Positions 41,001-53,000 of a stretch of DNA of 64,000 bases are shown piece by piece. The notes beneath the pieces are model-generated. The model had not been told where the DNA came from. It searched no databases and was given only the letters and a program-made list of their open reading frames with translations. The DNA comes from Plectrocnemia conspersa (taxonomy: Eukaryota; Arthropoda; Insecta; Trichoptera; Polycentropodidae): positions 1,488,001 to 1,552,000 of the forward strand of contig VTFK01000009.1 in the NCBI GenBank assembly GCA_009617715.1, read 5' to 3'. Every line of letters begins with the position of its first letter. The first letter of the stretch is position 1. The position numbers and the translations under genes were made by a program.

Positions 41001-44000
41001 AATTGCTTTATTTGTGTGACTTTAAAACATAAAAAATATATATAGCGGTATCGCCGTACATGTACGGCGATCGATATTTCACTGTTTTGAGGTACCCCAT
41101 ATAGTTATATATGTACATATATAATTAAAGAAATAAGAAATAAAAAAATATGTATAAAATGATTTTTATAGTAAATAATATGATTTTTATTAAAATAATT
41201 TTCTGAATTTATTCATTTAAATAAAAGTTACTTAAATTATTTTATTCTAATATGTAACTAAATCTGTGTTTCTTGACTTATATTTTTGGTGGAAATTAAA
41301 AGTTTTCATATGAAAACATACTTATATGCTTTATATTACATATATTATGAATAAATTTGTTCATTAAAATTAATATTAATATGTTATTATATTTATTGAG
41401 TCAGATCTTTAAAAATAACTTATGTTTGACTTCAAGTCTTTGATCTCCAAAAATATATTTTTAATCATAATGAATAGGTTTTTTAACCGGAAGAAATCTT
41501 ATATATTATATTTACAATTTATATTTTTAAGATTTTTTATAAATAGGTCTTAAGCTCATTAAATTAAAATACAATTAATCCTACATAAATTATACATAAA
41601 GGCAGTATCTTAAAAAACTCCAAAAAATATTAAAATATGTGTAATATTATGTCATTGATCTCTAAAAATTTAAAGCGCCCTAAAAATATATTTTACTTGC
41701 AAACCAAAAGTTAAATTTTATACAATGTGTATATTGATATTTTATATATAAATCTTGAGATTTAGTATAATTTTCCGAATCAAATTTTAATAACTTTTAC
41801 ATAAATTATTTCGGTTTTTTTCAAAACCAACAAAAATATTAGCAAATCTGTAACTTTTAAGTCTTTGCTCTTTAAAAATATATTTCAAGTTTAAATAAAA
41901 AGGTTTGACAGACTGCTATCTTCATTTTTGCTCCCTAAGCAAATATTTTAGGTAAACTTAAATTTATTGTAATTTTTCGTTAATAAGTATAATTATCGAA
42001 TATTGTAATATAAATTATCTGTGACTTCAAAAACAACATAGAAAATAATAAAATAAGTAATTAAATTAATGAGATCAGTTAAATATGTATGCGCTTATCG
42101 ATTTTTTTTATATTTTATGTAAAAAAGAAAATTAAGCTCCATTTAAATAAATTTCACATTATTTAGTCACTGTGACAATCTAGTAAAAGTGCATAATTTT
42201 AATTTAAAAAATGTGATTTTGTAATCGTGTTTAATCTTAACATATGATTCGAAATAATGCATCTATCTATAGTTACAAGTCACACATAGTTGAAAAAATT
42301 TAACTGAAAACTATAAATATAAAAAAAATAGTATATGCGTTCTCCATTCGTTACTTTGAAACCAAAGAAATAAATATTTTATAAAAAATACTAAGCAATT
42401 TACTGAAGCGATTCTCATACATAAAATAAAACTTTCTCTGCTTATATATTCATTATAATAATACAGCATAAGCATCGCATTTTTAATGTATCTATTATTA
42501 AAATCAGTCATGAAAAATAAGTTTTAAAATAATCATGATTGTACAAAACGTATTTCTCAATGAACCCTAATCATAATTATGATCAAATCTTAATTAATAG
42601 TGTAGCACGTTCACAAAATTATAATTATTTTTCTAGTACTTGAAACTAAATAATATTTTCCATAAAGAACGATCCGTTTTCGTGCCGCACGCTACACCTA
42701 AACCCAATACGAATGAATAATTTACTATAATTTATTGCGCAACCCCAGATTCTTGCTTTGCCCATTTTTAGATGGGAGTCCTAATGCGAAAATCGTGAGA
42801 ATTTCCAACCGATCGATCGGATGAACATAAACAAGAACAATGCCGACAAAAAATCAACGTAATGGCGTAATGTATCCAAATCTGCTGTGCCATTTAAGCA
42901 TTCGATATTACTTTTTTTTTTAGAAAATATCTCTGGTATATTATATTTTTTCGGTCACGACTATCGTATATTCCACGCGTTGTGAGATAGAAGAGGGGAA
43001 ATCTGACCGTTGGATATCGATTCCATCTCGGTAGTGACTTTCATTATGAATGCTTTGGGAAGATTTGTTCTCTGCTGCATCTTTTATATATCAATGATTA
43101 GTGTTTGTTGAATTTGAATCACTTGCTCTTTCGACGTTGATGCATGTCTGTGTTTATTAACTGGTTTAAAAGTGAGTCATCAATTTGAACGAACATCTGG
43201 AGATTCGCCATATGCTATTTACAAAGATCGCCTTTTAAAGACCATGAACATATTTTTATTCGATTAATAACCAGAAAAAAATTAGCGATACTTTTAAATG
43301 AAGTGTCTCTATATTTCTCATATCAGAAAGTATGTGTATAATATATAATTAGATTAATTGAAAATTTGACATCATCTGATATCGGAGCTAACTGAGTGTA
43401 ATCTAAAAACACAACTAAATGCAACCTTTAAATGCGTCACATTGATATACATATATTGCTTAAACATATTCCTAAGTTCAAGATATTTGTACCTTGATAG
43501 CAGGAAATTACATTTTATAGAAAATTTAAATTTTCCTACTTATAAACTCCTGTTTAAAATATAGAGCCCATTTTCGGAATTGGTAGCGTGTGACTTTTAG
43601 AGTCAGTTAGATGCCGGAAAAGGTAATAACAGTTTATTGTAAAAAATATACAATTTTCCTTAAGTATAGACAGCGAAATTGAATTGTCGATTCTTGAGTC
43701 TTCGTCGAGCAAATGGTGATCAATTGCTGACGAGTGATTGGCGAGCCAGTCATTCGTTTTATTTTATAATGGTCCTTTGAGGAAATTTGGACGAATAGGA
43801 GATGAAGATCGAATCGATATCTAAATAAAACTAATTATGGTCTAGCTTTACCTCCAGTCCAAGTTCAAGGTGCCCGTGTGATAATTACAAAAAATAATTC
43901 AAACAATACTTATTCGAATCGAAGCTATTATTTTATTAATCCATTTATATCTGATTGACTTACTCAGTTGGTACAGATTCACCCCATTGTAACGTATTGG

Positions 44001-47000
44001 GCTTACGCCTGTCATGTTACAAAGGAAGATTTAATAAAAAAATAATAACAAAAATCTCTCAGAGACAATAAAATTAAAAATCACTAAGGTCCATATAAGA
44101 TTCGAATTGTCTTTCAGATCAATAGTCAGTGGTTTATACCACTCGTCTATCGTGCTAATTAATGGCTATTAATGTTAATAAATTGCCTTTGTAAGTCTGC
44201 GCGGCTATTGTGAAATTATGTGTGTTTTACTGATCTCTAATGTTAATTGTTGTATTCCATACCATTGTTTACCTTCCCCTTTAAATATAAGTCACAGGTT
44301 TATATTTGATACGCTTTCGACTTTAACCCACGCAGTAAGGCCATTTTACCGAAAATCGAAGGACCAGCGAAATATTTAAGTTGCTCTTATCTTTTTGTTT
44401 TGCCTTCTACGTAAGTTAACTATCACGTTAGCGCAGTACGAAAGCATTGGCTTAGACCAGTGGTCGGCAAACTTATTAGCCAAAGAGCCAAATATGTACA
44501 TTACAACGATTAAAAAAAATTGAGAGCCAAATTTATTTATTAATTTAGCAAACCTTTATTATAATTTTCCAAATCAACACAAAGACGTTCAAATTTAGAG
44601 CTCCATATTTCCTTGTTTTTTAAATCCGGCGCGTAAATGCCGGTGGATATTTGTGCCAGAGCCGCACTTAAGGGGCCAAAGAGCCGCATGCGGCTCCGGA
44701 GCCGCACTTTGCCGACCTCTGGCTTAGACTAAGCATTTCTTGACATAATGCAACTTGTAATGTGCATGTCATAAATAAATCAGAACACCATTATTGATGT
44801 CTCTCCTCGAAGAAAAGCAGAAGGTTCATATTTCATACGCGTGCGACCTTAACCCACGCGATAAAGCCATCTTACCGAGTTATAAATATTTAAGATGGTT
44901 ATATTTTTTAATTTTGCTTTCTACGTTACATTGCAAGCCAGCACTATAAGAATCACCGAGCGGAAGTTTCTCGCTCGGCTTGGGATAAACATCTTTTGGC
45001 CATAATGCAAATTGTAATGAGCATGTCCTAAAATATGTATAATAATCGATCCTTTAACTACAGTATTATTTATGCTAAACTTTTATTTTAAAACAATAAT
45101 TATTAGATCGAATAGGCTGTAAGATCTGAACGGATAAAACAGAGGCTAAGGGTTCGAGTCCCCGCAGCTATTGATTTAAAAATATTTATTTTTAATCTTT
45201 CGTTGTAACCCAATGCGCTACAACGAAGTTAATCTGTACCAACTAGGTAAATCAATCAGACATATTAGTTACCTATACCTAAGAATTAACCCTTTGAGGA
45301 ATATCGTCGTACATTTCTATACAAAATATTACCAATAAATAAATTAACATAACAAAAATATTTTATATTAATTTATAAAAAATATTGAGAGCCTCTGTAT
45401 TGATATAAAAAAAAACAAATAAATTATGGACAGTGTTAAAATTGTTATGAAAATATGCGTTAAATTTACTCACTCCCAGGTGTATAATAACAAATTAACT
45501 CATTAATCAAAGGGTTAACCACCAGATTAATAGTCTGGAAATCGGTGGCATCTATATAATTATAAATTTATTATACTTTTTAATACTATAATACATAATA
45601 GTTTATAATTAATTATATATTTGCCACAGATTCTCAGACTATATGTCTGGTGTCCGATGGACTTACCCAGTTGGTACTGATTTACTACGTTGTAACGTAT
45701 TGGGCATACACTTGTCAGACTATAACGAAAGTTAAAAAATCGATAAGAAACAAATTTAAAATAAATAAAAACTTCGTTACATCGACATATTTTGTTAATA
45801 AGTATACTTAAAATTACATTTTTCCTTAACTATATTATTGTTTGTATTTATAGTTGATTTTAGATTTCATGCAGATGATTAAATATAGCAAATTCTTATT
45901 CATAAAGCAAATAGAAACTGTAGTTTCAAGTGAAATGTATTACATTTTATAGAGGCGTTTTGATAATTAATTTATAATCATATTCACATTAGAAATTTTA
46001 TGCAAATAATATTTATTCTGATGATGTACAATGATGAAAAAAAAATTAGTACAGGCTACTTTTAAATGCACCGTAAAAAAAAATTTCGTTTAAAAGTAAG
46101 CATATAAAATTTAAATTAAATTAATTATTAATCACATAAAATTTAATTTAAATTCTAAAATTATTATTAACATAAATATGATCTCTTATTTTGAACATAT
46201 CATACCTGTCAAAAGTCTCCTCTGATATTTACACTAACTGTACATTTTTACGCAAAATTTAATGCAAATTTTCAAATTATTTTAACAATAAAGAAATCGC
46301 TGAGCGTGACAAAACGCGTTTTCAATAGCTTTCAAATACAAACTACGCGTGAAAAATGGCGGATAATTGACATGTGCATCAAAAAAAACATTAAAAATAT
46401 AGTTAGCGAGGTAGTTTTAAAGCTTGTTTTTATTTATTTATTTTTATTATTTTCCATGTCGAAAGCTTCGTCAATATCTCAACCCAATTAAACCATGCTT
46501 CATGAACATACATTATTTCATACAAATAATATTGTCTGTAATTTCGCTAGTGTTATGCACCGCATAGCACACACTCTGGCGGTGATACTTGTTAACTAGA
46601 GCAAAATGGCTCATTCGTTCAACGACCGTCGGGCGGTCCGCATGACAGTCCAATTTTTACGCTAGCCATATAATCCAATAATCCACAGTGACTAGACCAT
46701 AAAGTGGACATAACAATAGTACCAGTGATTTATTTAAAAATAAAAAGTTCAACGCCAAAAAATATATTAAAAAAAGTTTTTAAAACTTTAAGAGTGCATA
46801 GTGTAACTTATGGTGTTAATAAATAATATTTAAGAAGTGAAAAAGTGATATTTTAAAGTTAATCAATATTGTGCATTTATATTATATGACGGTAGTTATT
46901 ATAATTGTCTTTAAAATACGCGTGTCGTTATATATCAAACTTGCTTGAGTATTTTATTTTATTTTATTTAAGAACATCTCTTCTAATGAAAATACGTTTA

Positions 47001-50000
47001 CTTTGATAAACATATGTTATCATTTTATTTAATATGTAAAATAAAATCTATTTATAGATTAAAACATGCAGATATTTAGAGACAGTGCTAGCAAAACGTT
47101 AAATTTTGATACCATAACACTGATATGATTCAGTATACATATATTATTTATAGTTGATAAACATAATTTAACCTAAACAAATGAAAAGGATATGCACAAA
47201 ATAAAATTTGTAATGTATTTTTTGAACCATATTAAAAAAAAACAAAATCAGCCATTTTGGTTTGAATCTATTTACAGATACAAAATATGCGGTTTTCCCA
47301 GATTGACGCATTTGTAGCACATGCAAGTCTGCTATTTAAAGATATTTATTCCAAAGATTTTGATATCATGACTTATTTATATACACAATAAAATTATTGT
47401 TATTTAGCAATACTATGATCGTCTAAATTAAATCTAACCTAACTTATCTATGATACTATAGGGTACACAGAAAATATATTATCAGATTCTATTAGTTTAT
47501 TAAATATCAAATTAAAATAAACTCAAAATTCGTAAAATAAAAAATCGTTCGTTCTATCGGAGACTTGATACTCAGATATCAAGTGTTCCAATGAAGATGC
47601 CATATAAACAATATACAATATATAAACATATTATAATTTAAAATATACACATACAGCTCGTGTCTAATACACAACATCGCCATTATTGACTGAGTCATAG
47701 GGGTGTGAGTTTTAGGGGATGAATCTGTTGGGGGAAGATATCGTCTCGCGTAGATGCATTCCAACTCTTCCATTCCAATTGTATTATTTTTGCATTTTTA
47801 TATAAATGTTGATGTCGGTAGACAAACAATGATTAATATTTTTTTAATTAAAATTAAACATATGTTACTGTGCGTCAATTTAACCATATTAAACTTTACT
47901 ATTTGTAACATATGCCAGCATCTTAGTATGTATAGACTTTTTATCTTCACATTGTATTCATAATACGATATATGATAGCGTAGTTTGAACAGCTGCAAAT
48001 GCTTTCATTAAATCCCTTTATGCTATCCTCTTACTTTGTAAGGGTATTGATCGTACCTTTTATAAATATATAAAAGTTGGCTTAATTAGATCATAGCATA
48101 TTAATAACTTAGCTTAATTAATAAAGATTTATAATAAAAATATACGTATATTCATATCAATAATAAATATGAATATTTGCCATTAAAAATATTTTTTGAA
48201 ACGTTTTATCTCTATGTAAAATAATAATAATTAGCTTGAATTTAATTAGCTAAGAGTTATTTTTTAATATAATGGTTAATTGCTATTTATAATATAAACC
48301 TCAAAATTTTCCGATTTGTATCTTGTAATGATTAGGCTGTAAAATAATATTTTTTCCTATACAAAATAAAACTTACGCAATAATTTATAATTTATCTAGT
48401 GTTTAGGTATTTTTTTATTTATATCTTAATGATTGGTTTAAATAATATGTATTTCTTATAGAAAAAATATTTATAGGTTTTAATATTTTTTTACGTTTCG
48501 TTATGTTTGTAATAATAACCGAGACCTTAAAACTTATAGTAGTTTAGGTTATGTAGTATATTTTTATAAGGGTTAGGTTATGATAGATTCTTTTGTCGTA
48601 TGTAAAATAATGTTAATAGCAGTGGCGTAGCTAGGGTATGTGCCGCCCAAGGCGATCCTTAAAATTGCCGCCGCATACATTTTTTGCAGGAGCATAAAAT
48701 CAGCATTTCTTAAAATAATAAATTGGTTATTATTAAGCTCTTGTTATTTTAGTGCAATCAGTACTAAGAACTACACTAGACGATCCCATCGCGAATATTC
48801 CGCCCACAAGCAAGTGCCACCCGGGGCGGCCCGCCCCATAGCTACTCCACTGGTTAATAGTCAACCTTGTCTAAATATTAATAAATAAATAACACTTAAA
48901 TCCTAACATAAATATTTAAAACTTTTATTTTTAGTATTTTTAATTCATTAGAATTAAATATAACTTACCATAAATGTTATTTGAAACTACATATATATAT
49001 TTAAATTCATTTTTATAAATTAAACCTTACGTTAGGTATTATGTTTGTTATAAATAAACTTAATTGAGATATTTTGTAATAACTTTATTTGTTAGACTTG
49101 AACCTTTTTTAATAATAAATCCTAGTCTTAAATAATTATAAATAAATAGCACTTACTTGAAAACTTATAGATTATGTATAGCTTAGATATTTTTGTTGTT
49201 GTTAAAATTTAGGTTGTTGTAACATAAAGGCTTATAATATTTACTTTCATAAATGATTATTTATTAGAATTAAGCATAACCTAACACAAAAGTAAATCGT
49301 AAACAAATAGATTTTTTGGGTTAATCTTGTTGGTAAAATTTAACCTAACCTATGTATGTACATAATTACTTATATACATACATAGGTTAGGTTAGATTTT
49401 TTTATAATAAAAACCTTACATTAAGTAGTATTTTTTACATGAATAAATTTAGTTTAGATGCTTTATAATAACTTTAATGTTCACATTATTTCTTAGACTT
49501 AAGCATACAATATCATAAATTAATAAAATAAAACTTACTTTAAAACTTATAAATTAGGTAATGTTTGAGTATTTTTTTGGTTAAAATTTAACTTAAATTA
49601 CCGTTCTTATGTTCTCTGTTAAAATTTAACCTAAATTACTATTCACAATCACAGAGTTTATGCATAATGTTTATTTATTAAAATTAAACATAACCTAACA
49701 TATAAAATTGTTTGGTTAAAATAACTTATAGATTATTAAAAAACGTTACTCAACATTAATGATAATATTTATTATGGTGATTTATTGTATATAATTTTAT
49801 ACAAAAAAATATCCCACAGTTTTGACATTCACTTTCACTTATTAAAGATTTTATTTATATTTTATTATGACAATGTTACGAATTTATTATATACATATAA
49901 TAAATCACCAACATCCGTACACATTTTAATCTACAGGTAGTTTTATAATCACATCAAAAAAATCGAAAGCTTATCTATAACTTCGCTTACACAACGCCCA

Positions 50001-53000
50001 TACTAGTAGATTATTTTTCTGGCATATCTGGTATATCACTTAACGTTTTGCTTGCACAATTTCCCGTGATAGTCGTGCGGATCCCTAGAGAACATTCGCC
50101 ACATCCAACTATTGTCTCTGCTTCGCGATGCCTGACGATAGCAGAGCATTCCGGTGCATTAGCCCAAACGGCGTCATGCCCTCGTGAGCTCACAAACTGT
50201 GACTGTGATAGTGATAACAGTGAAACTAGTGAGTCACCGACACCTGAGTTTGTGATGTGCGACATGAAGCAGTCCACCATCGAGAGGGAATGTCCTAAGT
50301 CTGGACTGGTGGCACAAGTGGTCACGTTGATGAACAGCAACAACATCAATGGGTAATGACACGATGATAACACTGTACAATTTTACTACGAAAAAAACTA
50401 CCATCATTAGTTTCTATTTACAGAATTGAAAACCACTTTATTATCATTGTCCATTTAAGTGCCTCTCAACTTTTTCGTTAGGCAATCAAATATCTTTGTA
50501 AAAAATACACTAATAAGACTCTTTTAGTTTTCAATCATTCTAAAGAGAATAATAAACATATAGAATACTGCATTCAAAATATATGTACATTTTATAATAT
50601 ATAAAAATCATTCTTGAATACAATTAAGTAAGAACATCTGTTCTAACTTGGCATGACTTGTTTTTACAGCTGTGATGGTTTAAAGATGTTCATAATGTTT
50701 CAATACAGTTTTTCTGTATATGTATTCTTATTTTATAAGTTTTTAAAGTAGCTTTCTCGAGTCTCCATATAAGTCCATACACAAACAAGGTCTACCCAAA
50801 TTTATCCTTCAGTTTTAATTCGTACTCCAAAAACCTACTTAACCTTTGATTACAAAACACCACAAAGACCAATTTGAAACGCAGTTCGTGTAAACAATTA
50901 TCGTTGCTAAATTCAGACATTATTATATACAATTACATCGATAGCGCTTTGTTTTGTGTGTGATTACAGTTATCAGTGTAAAATTATAGACCGTCGGTTA
51001 AATGATACCGTGTTATCTTTTAAACCTGATATAATAATTTGTGTATAATAGTTAAATTCCAACGATTAAATAATGCGACCGGTTGCGTGGAAACGGTTGT
51101 ACAAAACACAAGTATCGAGGAAAATCTTTAAGGGGTGAAAATTCGAAGGGTGAAATCGTCGTCCGTGTTCCTGAATATTTTTTAGGCTGAATAAGTTTTG
51201 GTATAATATTTACTGAAAGGTTGAAATGGAGTGACTATTACACATTAACATCTTTCATTGTGAAATATTGTTAAGAATAAAAAAAAGGTTTTGTAAATAT
51301 CGTATTAATACATAGTCGAAGAAAACATAAAAGTTGAATGGGTTGACATAGATGCACCTGCATTTTACTGTCATAACGTAGATAAGTATATTAAGCCTTT
51401 TTATCGATTATGTTTCATGACGAATGTAGCTTTAAGCGAATGTTTTTGTCTTTATTGTTTTTTAAATTCACCATTAGATATTATTGATTTTTTTGTGTTA
51501 AAAGATATAAATTTTATGTGGTTGGACTACCAAAAACGTATCATACGTAGAAGGTCTTCTTCCTTATAAAGTACGCCTTCGCTTAAGAGTGTGTTAATTA
51601 CTAACAAAATGGCGGATGTTAATTAAAATTATATCGTATAAAATTAATTTAATTCTCATTTTATTATTTTAACTATCTTACATAACAGTAAACCCAAAAA
51701 TTCTAATTTATTTTATTTTATTAATTTCAATGTATGAAACAACAGTTAACTAAAAATTATTGTCAAAATAATGACGTATAACGGACATCATTTGCAAAGT
51801 GGCCGCTTGATTAGTTACGCCGCAATGTCAAAATTGGCTACTTGGTCTTAAGAGCCGCGCGTACGGCCATTGTTTTGCATTAAACGGACAATTATATAAA
51901 CGCTACTATTATAGCAGTCCCGATTAACAAATAGCGCGTAAACGTTCGCCACATTGGTTGACGACCGCTGATGCGTGAAAGTCAAATTTCAAATGATTTA
52001 ACAACCAGAGTAATAAACGCCATCGCGAAAAGTAATGGCCAAAAAACAATGACCAACAAAACGTCAATATACATAATCGATTAAATGCTACATTAATTAA
52101 CAATAATACAAAATCAGTTAAATTATTCATTGTATACAATTTTAATTTAAAACATATATTTCATTATGTGAAAAGGGGATAACAGTATACGAAACGTAAA
52201 ATATATTTAGCTTATTCCTTAATTATACTATACTATAATTAAAAATATGAATGTTTTTAATATATTATTCATATTAATTAAAAATATATTAAAAACAGGA
52301 TAAACACAAAATTTAAATATAGTGTTTGATAAAAATCAAACAAAGGGGGGCTTTTATTTTATACAAATAGATTAAAATACGTTTTTTTTCTATAAATGAT
52401 ATACTCTGACAACCGTAAATCGATCTTGATGAATAATAATAAGATGTTCCTAATCGATTAAGTTGATTGTACTACCGCAATATTGGTGAATCTAATTATA
52501 GTAAAAAAAAATAATGTAATATACCAACCTATAATAATTCAATATAGATATTAGCATATTTTTATGGTCATTAAGGTTAATGGGTTTTAATTATAATTTT
52601 GGTTAGATTCTTTCACATCCAGTAATTTAATCAAAAAAATACTAATTTCAATTAAAATTTATAATTATGTAGTATCCACAATTAATTATTTAGAGTTGTA
52701 TTACTGCAACAATATATATTATATATAATATAAAATATAATAACTATATTTGTTTAGATGTATATGAAAATAAATAGATGCGATAAATCTAAGCGTCAGA
52801 TAGTGTTTCTAAAATTATTTATACTTAGAGAATTAGAGTACTAAGTCTAACACCGATATTTTGGCCAATGCGGCGATTCGGGGCGGAAACAGATTATTTG
52901 TATTGTTTAAGAAATATAAAGGTAGACTGTATTTGCGTACCGGTGGTTTGAAAATCGGTGAGATCGGTAATGATGTAATTCAAAGCATTGTGGAGACTTT

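Larger units (their letters stand above)
39987..50088 (+). other. Intron 14 (10.1 kb)
   Basis: GT-AG intron. It holds repeats at 41.0, 43.9-45.7 and 48.6-49.8 kb listed separately. 42600-43150 and 46520-46680 are GC-richer and could be regulatory, but no specific site is recognised. No supported gene lies within it on either strand. Confidence 0.75.

Noticed and set aside
45130..45165. Functional tRNA gene (B box GGTTCGAGTCC)
   Set aside because: No paired acceptor stem or anticodon arm; the context is a SINE-like repeat.
50011..50373. 120-codon minus-strand open frame
   Set aside because: Exact shadow of coding exon 15, which fits the long gene in phase on the + strand.
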